A stretch of DNA of 64,000 nt from Roseovarius dicentrarchi (GCF_003316635.1 NZ_QNQP01000002.1:124001-188000), one strand, 5' to 3'. Positions 47,554 through 57,539 are shown, numbered from the stretch's first letter. Notes: generated by a model not told the origin, from the letters alone. Numbers and translations: made by a program.

Positions 47554-48555
47554 CTAGCCCCCCAATGTGGCGACAAGAACCGCCTTGATGGTGTGCATCC
47601 GGTTTTCCGCCTGATCGAAAACGATGGAGGCTGGCGACTCGAACACCTCTTCGGTGACTTCCATCGCCTCGATGCCGAACTGATCAAAGATATCCGTGCC
47701 AATGCCCGTGTCGGTATTGTGGAAGGCCGGCTTGCAGTGCATGAATTTGGCGCGCGGATTGCCGGTTTTCTCCATCATGGCCGCATTGACCTGATAGGGC
47801 ATCAGCAGCGCGATCCGCTCGGCCCATTTGTCCTTGCTTTCGCCCATCGACACCCAGACGTCGGTATAGACGAAATCGACGGCTTTTACGGCGTTGTCCA
47901 CGTCCTCGGTGATCATGATGCGCGCGCCGGTTTCCTCCGCGACCTGCTGCGCCTCGTCCTGAATGGCCTGCGTGGGCCACAGCGATTTGGGCGCACAGAG
48001 GCGCACATCCATGCCCATCTTGACCCCGCCGATCAGCAGGCTGTCACCCATGTTGTTGCCCGCGTCCCCCATGAAGCAATAGGCGACCTCGCGCAGCGGT
48101 TTTTCGCCATGCTCCTGCATGGTCAGGAAATCAGCCAGGATCTGGGTGGGGTGAAATTCGTCCGTCAGCCCGTTATAGACCGGCACGCCGGACCATTCTG
48201 CCAGCTCCTCGACGATTTTCTGGCCAAATCCGCGATATTCGATCGCGTCATAAACCCGGCCCAAAACGCGCGCGGTGTCTTTGACCGTTTCCTTGCCGCC
48301 AATATGGGGGCCGGAGGGGCCAAGATAGGTGACCCTCGCGCCCTGATCGTGGGCCGCCACCTCAAAGCCGACGCGGGTGCGCGTGCTGTCCTTCTCAAAG
48401 ATCAGCGCGATCTGCTTGCCCTTCAGCGTCTCGACCTCGGTGCCGGCGTATTTGCCGGACTTGAGGTCTGCCGACAGCTTGAGCAGAAATGCAATCTCGG
48501 CCTGGGTAAAGTCGCGCAGGGTCAGGAAGCTGCGGTTTTTCAGGTTGAAAGCCAT
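47554..48555 (-). CDS. arcB: Ornithine carbamoyltransferase, catabolic type
   Basis: 333 residues with the carbamoyl-phosphate loop [13 protein letters not shown], an [14 protein letters not shown] block and the ornithine loop [15 protein letters not shown]. The length, the MHCKPAFHN form and the placement before arcC favour the catabolic enzyme that makes carbamoyl phosphate from citrulline. It lies 15 bases after the arcD-fusion gene. Confidence 0.93.
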   Translation of the reverse strand: MAFNLKNRSFLTLRDFTQAEIAFLLKLSADLKSGKYAGTEVETLKGKQIALIFEKDSTRTRVGFEVAAHDQGARVTYLGPSGPHIGGKETVKDTARVLGRVYDAIEYRGFGQKIVEELAEWSGVPVYNGLTDEFHPTQILADFLTMQEHGEKPLREVAYCFMGDAGNNMGDSLLIGGVKMGMDVRLCAPKSLWPTQAIQDEAQQVAEETGARIMITEDVDNAVKAVDFVYTDVWVSMGESKDKWAERIALLMPYQVNAAMMEKTGNPRAKFMHCKPAFHNTDTGIGTDIFDQFGIEAMEVTEEVFESPASIVFDQAENRMHTIKAVLVATLGG

Positions 48556-48570
48556 TTCGTTCCCTCCTTT

Positions 48571-50679
48571 TCAAACCGCATCACGGATGGTCGGGCTGGA
48601 CATGCAGCGGCTGCCGCCCCTGCCCCGGCCCAACTCGGCGCCCGGCAGCTCGATCACCTCGATGCCCTCGGCGCGCAGGGCGGCGTTGGTGTCGTCGTTG
48701 CGGTCGTAGCCCATGACGACACCGGGGCGCAGCGCCAGCACGTTGTTGCCGTCGTTCCACTGCTCGCGCGATTGCTCGAACGGGTTGTCGCCGCCGGTAT
48801 CGACAACGGTCAGCTTCCTGAAGCCCATGACATCGGCCACCACGTCGAACATCGGGCGTTTGTCGCCGCCCTCCAGCGTGGCAAGCCCGTAATCCTTCAG
48901 CGGGACGCCCCAGATCACCTCGACCCCGCCCTTGAATTTGGGGTGATGTTTGTAAATCGCGGCGGTCAGCAGCGTTTCGGGCCGGCGCGCCTGCCAATAC
49001 ATCGGGTTCAGCGTGACGCCGCCATAGATCCAGGCCGAATTGTCGCGGGTAAACAGGAAGTTGGGCAAGGGCGGCAGGATGAAGCCATGCTTGCCCAGAT
49101 AGGCGCCGAACATGCCGGTCGCCTCGAACGGCACATCATTCACGGTCAGCCCGCCGATCAGCCATTTCGACAGCTCCGTGCCGGGCAGCGCGTCCATCCA
49201 CGCGCGCAGCTCGCGGCGCATGCCGACGCCGACATGAATGGCGGCGATGCTGATCGCCACTGAGATCAGAATGATGAGCAGCACCAGCAGCGGCCAGATA
49301 AAGGCCAGCCAGCGGTCATAGGACACGCGGCCAATCGCCAGCCCGCCGATCACCACCGCAAAGGTCGGGTTGATCAGGTTCACCAGGCCGTTGGCCGACT
49401 GATAGGCTGTCACCACCAGATCGTGGCCCACATCCGCAAAATCCGCCAGCGGCGCGAGGATGGGCATCGACAGGACCGCAAGGCCCGACGATGACGGCAC
49501 GAGAAAACTCATCCCCGCCTCGATCCAGAACATCAGGTTGATGAAGGCCAGCTCGCCCAGACCGCCCAGCGTCGCCTCGGCGCCGTGCAGGATCGTGTCG
49601 GCGATCATGCCCTGCTCCATGATGACAACGATCCCGCGCGCCAGTCCGATGACCAGCGCCACGCCCAGAAGGTCGCGCGCGCCGTCAACAAAACTGCCGG
49701 TCAGCCGCTTCTCGCCCATGCGGGCGATCACGCCGGTGACAATGGCGGCGCCCAGAAACAGCGCGCCCATGCGGGCCATCCACCAGCCCTGACTGGCCAC
49801 GCCCCAGATCATCACGGCAAAGGTGGCCGCGAAAACCACCAGCACCAGTTTCTGCGTGCCGGACAGGACGTCATCCACCTCGCCCGGCTTGGCAGCCTGA
49901 AGGAACAGGCGCTTGTGCGCCTCGGCCTGATGCGCGACGACCGAGCGGGACGGATCGGCCTTGACCCGTTTGGCATAGCGCATGACGTAGGCGGCGCAGA
50001 TGGCAAGGCCCGCGACCAGCAGGATCAGCCGCGGCACGATACCATCGGTAAAGGGAATGCCGGCTGCGTCGGACGCAATGACCGTGGCAAATGGGTTGAT
50101 CGTGGATCCCAGCACGCCAATGCCCGCGCCGATCAGGATCACCGCAACACCTGTGACGGCGTCATAGCCCGCGGCAATCATTACGGCGATCAAAATGGCA
50201 TGAAACGCCAGCGTTTCCTCGGCCATGCCGTATGTCGTGCCGCCCAGCGCAAAGACCGCCATGAGGATCGGAATCATCCAGATCTCGCGCCCTTGCATGC
50301 GGGTCATGGTGGCCCTGATGCCGGTATCGACCGCGCCGGCAGCGTTCACGACGCCCAGGAACCCGCCCAGACACAGCACGAACAGCGCCACGTCGATCGC
50401 ATTGGCCGCATAGCTGTCGGGATCATAAAACCCCGCAATCGGCGCCATCATCACATCCAAGACCCCCTGGGGGTTCCGTTCGGTCACGGCATAGCTGTCG
50501 GCAACCGCCACCTCGCGGCCCAGCGCGTCATCCATCACGCGCTGGTACTGGCCGGCGGGAATGATCCAGGTCAGCACTGCGATCAGGACAATCAGCGCGA
50601 AAAGGATGGTGTCGGCCGTCGGAAACCGCGACTCGAGAACCTGTTCGTCATCGGCCGGCAGATTGGGATCCGTAGGCAT
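48571..50679 (-). CDS. arcD: ArcD-type antiporter fused in frame to a truncated arginine deiminase
   Basis: 702 residues in one uninterrupted frame. Residues 1-487 form a YfcC/ArcD-type arginine/ornithine antiporter with about 12 membrane helices. From residue 488 the sequence is arginine deiminase: [61 protein letters not shown], then directly [13 protein letters not shown] and [13 protein letters not shown]. Compared with the Pseudomonas aeruginosa enzyme, about 105 N-terminal residues and an internal stretch of some 110 residues after TLEGGD are missing. The lost part carries His278 and Asp280; Asp166, Glu224 and Cys406 equivalents remain. The deiminase part should be inactive. Start 50679 has a GGAAGGA site. 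Confidence 0.85.
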   Translation of the reverse strand: MPTDPNLPADDEQVLESRFPTADTILFALIVLIAVLTWIIPAGQYQRVMDDALGREVAVADSYAVTERNPQGVLDVMMAPIAGFYDPDSYAANAIDVALFVLCLGGFLGVVNAAGAVDTGIRATMTRMQGREIWMIPILMAVFALGGTTYGMAEETLAFHAILIAVMIAAGYDAVTGVAVILIGAGIGVLGSTINPFATVIASDAAGIPFTDGIVPRLILLVAGLAICAAYVMRYAKRVKADPSRSVVAHQAEAHKRLFLQAAKPGEVDDVLSGTQKLVLVVFAATFAVMIWGVASQGWWMARMGALFLGAAIVTGVIARMGEKRLTGSFVDGARDLLGVALVIGLARGIVVIMEQGMIADTILHGAEATLGGLGELAFINLMFWIEAGMSFLVPSSSGLAVLSMPILAPLADFADVGHDLVVTAYQSANGLVNLINPTFAVVIGGLAIGRVSYDRWLAFIWPLLVLLIILISVAISIAAIHVGVGMRRELRAWMDALPGTELSKWLIGGLTVNDVPFEATGMFGAYLGKHGFILPPLPNFLFTRDNSAWIYGGVTLNPMYWQARRPETLLTAAIYKHHPKFKGGVEVIWGVPLKDYGLATLEGGDKRPMFDVVADVMGFRKLTVVDTGGDNPFEQSREQWNDGNNVLALRPGVVMGYDRNDDTNAALRAEGIEVIELPGAELGRGRGGSRCMSSPTIRDAV

Positions 50680-50772
50680 GGTGAAAGCTTCCTTCCGCGT
50701 TTTGCCGGCGCGCCGGAACGGGGCATCCCGTCCCCGCTGGGACCCTGGCGGAGGCGACACCAGCGACACATA

Positions 50773-50802
50773 CCATCCTGCGCCGGGCCATCCTGCGCCG
50801 GG
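50773..50802. repeat. 15-bp tandem duplication upstream of arcD
   Basis: CCATCCTGCGCCGGG occurs twice without a gap (50773-50787 and 50788-50802) between the arcD start and the candidate Fnr-like site. Confidence 0.85.
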
Positions 50803-50817
50803 GGAATTTTGCTTTCA

Positions 50818-50831
50818 TTAACATGGGTCAA
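50818..50831. promoter_or_regulatory. Candidate Crp/Fnr-type site upstream of arcD
   Basis: TTAACATGGGTCAA (minus strand TTGACCCATGTTAA) has the TTGAC-N4-G(T/C)TAA symmetry of Crp/Fnr-family sites with one break from symmetry. It lies about 140 bases before arcD. Arginine deiminase operons are commonly controlled by Anr/Fnr proteins, and a Crp/Fnr-type gene is at 38817. Confidence 0.38.
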
Positions 50832-50948
50832 TGGCATCTGGCCGCGCACAGCGTAGGTATGAGCATGCCCACACGCCTGCGACGCCGCCCGATTTCGGGG
50901 CGGCGCCGCAGTTTGCGTGTTGCGGCCGGTAATTCAGGAGACTTCCAA

Positions 50949-52067
50949 GTGCTATATATCGAGACACCAACGCTGAAACAGATCGGCGCCCTGACCCAGA
51001 CCCGCGCGGATGCGTGCGTATCCATTTACCTCAAGACAACGCCGTTGACGCAGGATATCGGGCAGGCCCGCACCAACCTTGGCAATCTGGCCAGGACGGC
51101 GGTTTCCCAGCTTGAGGATTCAGGTCTGCCCAAGCGACGCATCTGGCTTCTGGAGGAGCATCTGGGCATCCTGATGGAAGATGATGATTTTTGGGAACAT
51201 CAGGCAAACAGCCTTGCCATTCTGGTCACGCCCGAGCGTATCCAGACCTTCCGCCTTGCCAATGATCTGCACGATATGGTCGAAGTATCCGACCGCTTTC
51301 ACCTGAAGCCCCTGCTGCGCGCGGCGACCTTTGCGCATGTGGCTTACGTTTTGGCGGTGTCCGAGAATGACGTGCGCCTGATCGAGATGTCGGCGAACAC
51401 GCCCGCGCGCGAAGTCCGCGTACCGGACATGCCCAAGGATGCGGCCAGCGCTGTCGGCAAAAAGTCGGTCAACGAATCCGGATCAGGCCGCCGCATTCAG
51501 GGGCTTGAGGGGCAAAAGGTGCGGCTGGGTCAGTATGTCCGCAAGATCGACGCCGCGCTGCGCCCCATCCTGAAGGATACCGATACCCCCGTCATTCTGG
51601 CCTCGACCCTGCCCATGGATGCGCTGGTTCGGTCGCTGACCGCCCTGCCGCTGCTGCCGCAAACGATCGAGACCAGCCCCGACCAGATGACCCCGGCGGA
51701 GCTGGCCGAGGCGGCGCGCCCGGTGCTGGATGCGCAGTATGACAGCCAGATCGAAGAATTCCGCGCAGAGTTCGAGCAGCGCCGCGGCGCGAGCCGGACA
51801 ACAACAGACGTCTCGGATGCCGCACGCGCGGCCACGTTTGGCGGGATCGACACGCTGCTGGTCGATTTCGATTCCGTGACAACCGGAACCGTGGACGAGG
51901 ATAGCGGCGCTATCACCTTTGCCGATCAGCCGGGCGCGACCAGCTACGGCATCATTGACGAAATTGCCGGTCGCGCCTTGCGCAGCGGCGCGCATGTCAT
52001 GGCCGTGCGCCGCGATGACATCCCCGATGGCAAGGAACTGGCGGCGATCCTGCGCTATCCGATCTGA
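50949..52067 (+). CDS. Bacterial archaeo-eukaryotic release factor (baeRF)-like protein
   Basis: 372 residues. LYIETPTLKQIGALTQTRAD with ACVSIYLKTTPLTQDIGQAR begins the domain, and the C-terminal half resembles the L7Ae/eRF1-like part (TLLVDFDSVTTGTVDEDSG, YGIIDEIAGRALRSGAHVMA). This set is seen in the baeRF families, which resemble eRF1 and are thought to act on stressed ribosomes. The GTG at 50949 has AGGAG eight bases before it. A strong terminator follows. Confidence 0.75.
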   Translation: MLYIETPTLKQIGALTQTRADACVSIYLKTTPLTQDIGQARTNLGNLARTAVSQLEDSGLPKRRIWLLEEHLGILMEDDDFWEHQANSLAILVTPERIQTFRLANDLHDMVEVSDRFHLKPLLRAATFAHVAYVLAVSENDVRLIEMSANTPAREVRVPDMPKDAASAVGKKSVNESGSGRRIQGLEGQKVRLGQYVRKIDAALRPILKDTDTPVILASTLPMDALVRSLTALPLLPQTIETSPDQMTPAELAEAARPVLDAQYDSQIEEFRAEFEQRRGASRTTTDVSDAARAATFGGIDTLLVDFDSVTTGTVDEDSGAITFADQPGATSYGIIDEIAGRALRSGAHVMAVRRDDIPDGKELAAILRYPI

Positions 52068-52118
52068 CGAACTGCTATGGTCAAAGGGGCGCTCGCCTGC
52101 CCCCTCACATAAACAATG

Positions 52119-52149
52119 ACGCGCCCAGGTATCACCTGGGCGCGTTTTT
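52119..52149 (+). terminator. Intrinsic terminator of the baeRF-like gene
   Basis: Arms ACGCGCCCAGGT (52119-52130) and ACCTGGGCGCGT (52134-52145) form a 12-bp stem with a 3-base loop, followed by TTTTT on the plus strand. Confidence 0.9.
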
Positions 52150-52166
52150 CGATGCGGGCCGGTACA

Positions 52167-52200
52167 CGGCGCCCGGCCCGTATAACCGGACCGGGCGCCG
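52167..52200. other. GC-rich inverted repeat after the DUF6456 gene
   Basis: Arms CGGCGCCCGG (52167-52176) and CCGGGCGCCG (52191-52200) lie just beyond the stop of the leftward DUF6456 gene. The stem is perfect but no T-run follows, so it may be a weak terminator or an mRNA-end hairpin. Confidence 0.5.
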
Positions 52201-52207
52201 CGTGGCG

Positions 52208-53314
52208 TCACCCCATCATGCCGCCCGCCTCGCCCAGGCTATCGTAATGCCGCTTGAGCCGTTGCAGCGCGATGCGCAGCACGATCTTGCCCGAGCGCGC
52301 GGACCAGCCCATGCGCTGCTCGGCGCGCTCCAGCCCCTCCAGATGACAGCAGCAGCGCAGGGCGATATCGCCAAGGCCCGGCCCCAGATCATGCAGCGCC
52401 CCTTCGACCCGGCGGCGCGCCGCCTCGAACCCGCGCGCATGCCCGCCGGTGCCATCGCCGCCGCCGGGAGTGGTCAGAAAACGGCTCCAGTCCTGGGTCA
52501 TGCGCGGGCCCATCTGCGACAGCTCGAAATCTTCGCGCAGCCGCTCGCCCGCGCGGACCAGATCGTTCGGGATGAACTGCGCCCCATCGCGGCCCTTGCG
52601 CCGCGCCAGCGCGATCAGCGGGCTCTCGGACGTGCTGTAGCGCGGACGCTTCGGCGCGGCCTCCTTGCTTCGGACCTCATCGGTCGCGGCGAAGGGCGCA
52701 TGCGCGTCGCCAAAGCCCGAAGCGCGGTTCTCCGCTTCGGCGACCAGCGCGGACAGGGTGGCGCGCCCCGCCTTGGTGATGTGGTAGCGCGCAACGCGCC
52801 CCGGCGCATCGCAGGCAATCCAGCCCTTCAGCGCCATCGCTTCGGCCACGGGGCGGTCCACGACAGCGGTGCGGGTCGGATCCGCGCGGTCGCCGTCACG
52901 CACAACCACGGCCTTGTCCATCTGGGCCGCAACCGCCAGCACCGCACCCGGCTCGCACAGGCGGCGCAGGATACGCAGCGATTCAAGCCGCAGTTGTGCG
53001 TCTGTGACCTCGGCAACATTTGTGGTTAGGGTTTCGGATGTCATGGCAGTCTCCTGATGGTTGGAGCCGGCCTTTTCTCGCGGGGCAATGCGGCATCCGA
53101 GGCGGCGCAGCGCCTCGTCTACCATGGGGTCATCGCGGCGGGCCTCGTATGCGCGGATCCGGCGCAGCACCGTTGAGGCATGACAGCCGCTGGCCCGTGC
53201 CAGTTCCCGTATGGACGAGCCCTGTTCGGTATGGGCGAGGTATAGTTTCGCCCCTTGCGGCACCCAGGACGGCATTTTGCGCGCGCCACTGGCGTCTGTT
53301 CCCCGATCCAACAT
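52208..53314 (-). CDS. Helix-turn-helix protein with DUF6456 domain
   Basis: 368 residues. The N-terminus has a helix-turn-helix resembling a resolvase-type or RNA-polymerase-sigma-like motif (GSSIRELARASGCHASTVLR). The middle holds a second, winged-helix-like region (MALKGWIACDAPGRVARYHI) and the C-terminal 120 residues are the DUF6456 region (SPLIALARRKGRDGAQFIPN, ARGFEAARRRVEGALHDLGP). A DNA-binding role is likely; the target is unknown. GAAGGG lies before the ATG. It is divergent from the DUF6477 gene. Confidence 0.75.
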   Translation of the reverse strand: MLDRGTDASGARKMPSWVPQGAKLYLAHTEQGSSIRELARASGCHASTVLRRIRAYEARRDDPMVDEALRRLGCRIAPREKAGSNHQETAMTSETLTTNVAEVTDAQLRLESLRILRRLCEPGAVLAVAAQMDKAVVVRDGDRADPTRTAVVDRPVAEAMALKGWIACDAPGRVARYHITKAGRATLSALVAEAENRASGFGDAHAPFAATDEVRSKEAAPKRPRYSTSESPLIALARRKGRDGAQFIPNDLVRAGERLREDFELSQMGPRMTQDWSRFLTTPGGGDGTGGHARGFEAARRRVEGALHDLGPGLGDIALRCCCHLEGLERAEQRMGWSARSGKIVLRIALQRLKRHYDSLGEAGGMMG

Positions 53315-53577
53315 ATTTACCCTTCTTTACCCATTGCGCGGCTGTTGTCCGGGGGTCTGGCCCCCGGGGCGCCGCTGGTTGTTCGCAGACTTATCCCCGT
53401 CCTTAAGTGCAACCTATGCGAGAAAAAGTTACCGGTTCGTTAATTGTAAACGTGTCGTCAACAATGGTTTCGAAACTGTAAACAAACAGAAACACCAGCG
53501 CCCGGTGACTCCGCCAAATGTGCAACACCCGCCATAGTTGTGCCATCAAAAGGCCGCAATTCAGATTGGAGACTGCC

Positions 53578-53868
53578 GTGAAAGACATCCTCAAAGCCCT
53601 CGATGGCCTGCGCCGGCCCCGCCTTTTGATCCGCGCCGCACGCATTGGCGCCGCAGAATATCGGCGCGATTCGCACTTGCGCCGGCATCTGGGCTATGGC
53701 GCCCTGCCGCGCAGCGCCGCCGCGCTGGCCCGTCTGGTCGAGATGGAGGAGGAGCTGAATCAGCAGCGGCACAGCGACCGCACGCGCTATTCCGCGACGC
53801 GCCATGTCGAGATCCTGATCGCCATGATGGGCGAGGCGCGGATCCTGCGCGGCGGTCACGCGGCCTAA
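53578..53868 (+). CDS. DUF6477-family small protein
   Basis: 96 residues, basic and helical (ALDGLRRPRLLIRAARIGAA, YRRDSHLRRHLGYG, RLVEMEEELNQQRHSDRTRY, ATRHVEILIAMMGEARIL). It starts at a GTG with GGAG seven bases upstream. It resembles the DUF6477 family of Rhodobacteraceae. No catalytic motif is seen. It is convergent with the MttB-like gene and divergent from the DUF6456 gene. Confidence 0.65.
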   Translation: MKDILKALDGLRRPRLLIRAARIGAAEYRRDSHLRRHLGYGALPRSAAALARLVEMEEELNQQRHSDRTRYSATRHVEILIAMMGEARILRGGHAA

Positions 53869-53893
53869 AAGCAGGCCGCGTGAGCCGTTAGCT

Positions 53894-55438
53894 TCAGATG
53901 AAGGCGTCGGGCATCGACGCCTTCTTTTTTGCAACATATTCGTCCAGCGCATCGGTGATGCCCTGATCCAGTGACGGGCGCTGATAGGTGTCCAGCATCC
54001 GGTGCATGCGCAGGTTGGCCAGCGTCATCGTGTCGCGCGCGCCTTCCTCGTCCCATGTCTCGAACGGTTTGTAATCCAGCAGTTCGGTACGCCAGAACGC
54101 ATCCTTGAAATTGGCCTGCGTATGCGCGCAGCCGAGGTAGTGACCGCCCGGACCAACCTCACGGATGGCATCCATCGCCTGCCCGTTCTCGTCATGGCTG
54201 ACACCGCGCGCCATGTTATGCAGAACGCCCAGTTGGTCGGCATCCATCACGAATTTCTCGAATCCGGCGACCAGTCCGCCCTCCAGCCAGCCGCAGCTGT
54301 GCAGCATGAAGTTCACGCCGCCCATCAGCACCGCGTTCAGCGTATGCGCCGATTCGTAGGCTGCCTGCGCATCGGGCAGCTTGGAGCCGCACAGCGCCCC
54401 GCCCGACCGATACGGCAGGTTCATCCGCCGCGCCAGTTGGCCTGCGCCATAGAGGATATGGCTCGCCTCCGGCGTGCCGAAGGTGGGCGCGCCCGAGTTC
54501 ATGTCGATCGACGTGACGAACGCGCCAAAGATCACCGGCGCGCCGGGGCGGATCAGCTGGCTGTAGGCGACGCCCGCCAGCACCTCGGCCAGAACCTGCG
54601 TCAGCGTACCGATCACCGAGACGGGCGCCATCGCGCCCCCCACGATAAAGGGTGAGATGATGCAGGCCTGATTGTTGGCGGCATAGACCTCCAGCGCGCC
54701 CATCATCACATCGTCGAATGTCAGCGGCGAGTTGACGTTGATCAGCGACGTCATCACCGTGTTTTCCTGCACGAATTTCTCGCCAAAGAGGATACCGCAC
54801 ATATCAACACTGTCCTGCGCGCGGCTGGGGTCGGTCACGGACCCCATGAACGGCTTGTCCGACAGCGTCATATGCGCGTGCAGCATGTCCAGATGCCGCT
54901 TGTTCACCGGAATATCGGTCGGCTCGCAGACTGTGCCGCCCGACATGTGCAGCCATTTGGACATATAGCCCAGCTTCACGAATTTGCGGAAATCGTCCAT
55001 GGTGGCATAGCGCCGCCCGCCTTCCATGTCGCGCACGAACGGGGGGCCATACACCGGCGCGGTGACCAGCGTGTTGCCGCCAATCTCGACATTGCGGGCA
55101 GGGTTGCGGGCGTGCTGTGTGTATGTACTGGGCGCGGTCGCGCACAGCTTGCGGGCAAGGCCGCGGGGGATGCGCACGCGCTCGCCGTCGATCTCGGCGC
55201 CGGCCTCGCGCCAGCGCTCCAGCGCCTTGGGGTTGTCGACCACGTTGACGCCGACTTCGGCCAGAACCGTCTCGGCGTTGGCCTCGATGATCTCCAGCGC
55301 CTCTTCGCTGAGCATGTTATAGACGGGGATATTCCGCTCGATGTACTTTGCGGTATCCATGCTGACAGCGGTGCGTTCGGCCCGCCGCGCGGCTCCGCCG
55401 CCACCCCGTGCGCGCCGCGGCGCCTCAACTTCTGCCAT
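53894..55438 (-). CDS. Trimethylamine-methyltransferase (MttB)-family protein without pyrrolysine
   Basis: 514 residues of the MttB superfamily. It has ERNIPVYNMLSEEALEIIEA near the start and the barrel motifs FTLSGGTVCEP-like MSGGTVCEPTDIPVN, SGAPTFGTPEASHILYGAGQ, RRMNLPYRSGGALCGSKLPD and LMGGVNFMLHSCGWLEGGL. No in-frame amber codon is seen at the position used for pyrrolysine in MttB, so it belongs to the non-pyrrolysine group that includes glycine betaine, proline betaine and carnitine demethylases. A corrinoid partner is not adjacent. The ATG at 55438 follows AAAGGGG; an earlier frame start lacks a site. Confidence 0.85.
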   Translation of the reverse strand: MAEVEAPRRARGGGGAARRAERTAVSMDTAKYIERNIPVYNMLSEEALEIIEANAETVLAEVGVNVVDNPKALERWREAGAEIDGERVRIPRGLARKLCATAPSTYTQHARNPARNVEIGGNTLVTAPVYGPPFVRDMEGGRRYATMDDFRKFVKLGYMSKWLHMSGGTVCEPTDIPVNKRHLDMLHAHMTLSDKPFMGSVTDPSRAQDSVDMCGILFGEKFVQENTVMTSLINVNSPLTFDDVMMGALEVYAANNQACIISPFIVGGAMAPVSVIGTLTQVLAEVLAGVAYSQLIRPGAPVIFGAFVTSIDMNSGAPTFGTPEASHILYGAGQLARRMNLPYRSGGALCGSKLPDAQAAYESAHTLNAVLMGGVNFMLHSCGWLEGGLVAGFEKFVMDADQLGVLHNMARGVSHDENGQAMDAIREVGPGGHYLGCAHTQANFKDAFWRTELLDYKPFETWDEEGARDTMTLANLRMHRMLDTYQRPSLDQGITDALDEYVAKKKASMPDAFI

Positions 55439-55604
55439 GTCTAGTGCCCCTTTGGAATCCTGCACGCCCCCATCCGGGGCCGTTTGATGCGCCCTGCTTA
55501 CCGCGCGCCGCGCGCCGGGCGCTGCCGATTTGCGCCGCTTGAGGGGGGAAAGCGACATGGCGCAGCCTCTTGCGCAAATCGGCGGCGCGTCCTACTAGGC
55601 ATGC

Positions 55605-57167
55605 ATGACAGACATACAGCATGAACGCCTTCTTATCATCGACTTTGGCAGCCAGGTCACGCAGCTGATTGCGCGCCGCCTGCGCGAGCTGGACGTCTAT
55701 TGCGAAATCCACCCGTTCCAAAAGGTTACGGACGCCTTTCTGAAGGATATGGCCCCCCGCGCCATTATCCTGTCGGGCGGCCCGGCCAGCGTGATCGACG
55801 CAGAATCGCCCCGCCCGCCGCAAGCGGTGTTCGAGATGGGCGTGCCCGTCCTGGGCATCTGCTATGGCCAACAGGTGATGATGCAAATGCTGGGCGGCCG
55901 CGTCGAGCGCGGCGACGGCACCGCCGAATTCGGCCGCGCCTATGTGACACCGACCGACACGCGCATCGACCTGCTGAAAGGCTGGTTTCTGGAATCGCGC
56001 GAGCAGGTCTGGATGAGCCATGGCGATCACGTCGCCGCCATCGCCCCCGGTTTCGAGATCTACGGCACATCCCCCGGTGCGCCCTTCGCAGTGACCGCCG
56101 ATCTGGAGCGCCGCTTCTACGCCGTGCAATTCCACCCCGAGGTGCATCACACCCCGAACGGCAAAACGTTTTTCCAGAACTTCATTCAGGACGCCGGATT
56201 CACCGGCGACTGGACCATGGCAGCCTACCGCGAAGAGGCCGTGCGCCAGATCCGCGAACAGGTCGGCGACAAACAGGTGATTTGCGGGCTTTCGGGCGGC
56301 GTGGATTCCAGCGTCGCCGCGGTTCTGATCCACGAGGCGATCGGCGACCAGCTGACTTGCGTGTTCGTCGATCACGGCCTCCTGCGTCAGGGCGAGGCTG
56401 ACGAGGTCGTCACCATGTTCCGCGACCATTACAACATCCCGCTGATCCACGCGGATGAGGCGGATCTGTTTCTGGGTGAGCTTGACGGTGTAAGTGACCC
56501 GGAAACCAAGAGAAAAATCATCGGCCGCCTGTTCATCGACGTGTTCCAGAAATACGCGAACCAGATCGAGGGCGCCGAATTCCTGGCGCAGGGCACGCTC
56601 TACCCCGATGTCATCGAGTCGGTCAGCTTCTCCGGCGGGCCATCGGTGACGATCAAATCGCACCACAATGTCGGCGGCCTGCCGGAAAAGATGGGCCTGA
56701 AACTGATCGAGCCGCTGCGCGAGCTGTTCAAGGATGAGGTCCGCGCGCTGGGCATGGAACTGGGCCTGCCGGCCAGCTTCATCGGGCGCCACCCCTTCCC
56801 CGGTCCGGGCCTTGCCATCCGCTGCCCCGGCGAGATTACCCGCGAAAAGCTGGACATCCTGCGCAAGGCCGATGCCGTCTATATCGACCAGATCCGCAAG
56901 CACGCGCTTTATGATGAAATCTGGCAGGCGTTCGTTGCAATCCTGCCGGTGCGCACCGTGGGCGTCATGGGCGACAGCCGCACCTATGATTTCGCCTGCG
57001 CCCTGCGCGCAGTGACATCCGTTGACGGCATGACCGCCGATTATTACCCTTTCACCCACGAATTTCTGGGCGAGACGGCGACACGCATCATCAACGAGGT
57101 GCGCGGCATCAACCGCGTGACCTATGACATCACCAGCAAACCGCCGGGCACCATCGAATGGGAATGA
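55605..57167 (+). CDS. guaA: GMP synthase (glutamine-hydrolysing)
   Basis: 520 residues, full length. The glutamine amidotransferase domain has [17 protein letters not shown] with the nucleophilic cysteine and [11 protein letters not shown]; the ATP pyrophosphatase domain has [14 protein letters not shown]; the C-terminal domain ends GTIEWE. It converts XMP to GMP. It is divergent from the MttB-like gene. Confidence 0.97.
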   Translation: MTDIQHERLLIIDFGSQVTQLIARRLRELDVYCEIHPFQKVTDAFLKDMAPRAIILSGGPASVIDAESPRPPQAVFEMGVPVLGICYGQQVMMQMLGGRVERGDGTAEFGRAYVTPTDTRIDLLKGWFLESREQVWMSHGDHVAAIAPGFEIYGTSPGAPFAVTADLERRFYAVQFHPEVHHTPNGKTFFQNFIQDAGFTGDWTMAAYREEAVRQIREQVGDKQVICGLSGGVDSSVAAVLIHEAIGDQLTCVFVDHGLLRQGEADEVVTMFRDHYNIPLIHADEADLFLGELDGVSDPETKRKIIGRLFIDVFQKYANQIEGAEFLAQGTLYPDVIESVSFSGGPSVTIKSHHNVGGLPEKMGLKLIEPLRELFKDEVRALGMELGLPASFIGRHPFPGPGLAIRCPGEITREKLDILRKADAVYIDQIRKHALYDEIWQAFVAILPVRTVGVMGDSRTYDFACALRAVTSVDGMTADYYPFTHEFLGETATRIINEVRGINRVTYDITSKPPGTIEWE

Positions 57168-57184
57168 TCACCTCATAAGGTGAT
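57167..57184. promoter_or_regulatory. Perfect palindrome between guaA and the CMD-family gene
   Basis: ATCACCT (57167-57173), CATA, AGGTGAT (57178-57184) is a perfect 7-bp inverted repeat starting at the last base of the guaA stop, 44 bases before the next gene's start. It may be an operator for that gene or a short RNA hairpin. Confidence 0.5.
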
Positions 57185-57227
57185 AAAACGCTTGGGATAA
57201 ACCGGACCGCAATCAGAGGATACCGAA

Positions 57228-57539
57228 ATGACAAAATCCATGCCCGGAGCCGCAGGTGATCTGGCCGAACAGCATCCCGACCTTTGGCAGGCCTATTCCG
57301 CCCTCGGCAAGGCCTGCGCCGAAGCCGGACCGCTGACCGACCGCGAACGCCGCCTTGTCAAGCTGGCGCTGGCCATCGGCGCCGATTCCGAAGGCGCCGT
57401 GCATTCGCATTGCCGCCGTGCGCGCTCCGAAGGGATCGAGGACGCCGCGATCAATCAGGTCGCCCTGCTGGCCATCGGCCCGCTCGGCCTGCCGCGCGCA
57501 GTTGCGGCCAAGACGTGGATCGAGGACGACGCCAGCTAA
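57228..57539 (+). CDS. Carboxymuconolactone-decarboxylase (AhpD-like) family protein
   Basis: 103 residues with the CMD core LTDRERRLVKLALAIGADSE and EGAVHSHCRRARSEGIEDA, then INQVALLAIGPLGLP. The redox AhpD form has Glu-x-x-x-Cys-x-x-Cys; here the first cysteine is replaced (EGAVHSHC), so peroxidase-type disulfide chemistry is unlikely. A palindrome lies just upstream. Confidence 0.85.
   Translation: MTKSMPGAAGDLAEQHPDLWQAYSALGKACAEAGPLTDRERRLVKLALAIGADSEGAVHSHCRRARSEGIEDAAINQVALLAIGPLGLPRAVAAKTWIEDDAS

Noticed and set aside
53390..53500. AT-rich stretch with repeated TGTAAAC as a CtrA or origin-like region
   Set aside because: No TTAA-N7-TTAA element and no DnaA boxes could be found; it is more likely the promoter region of the DUF6456 and DUF6477 genes.
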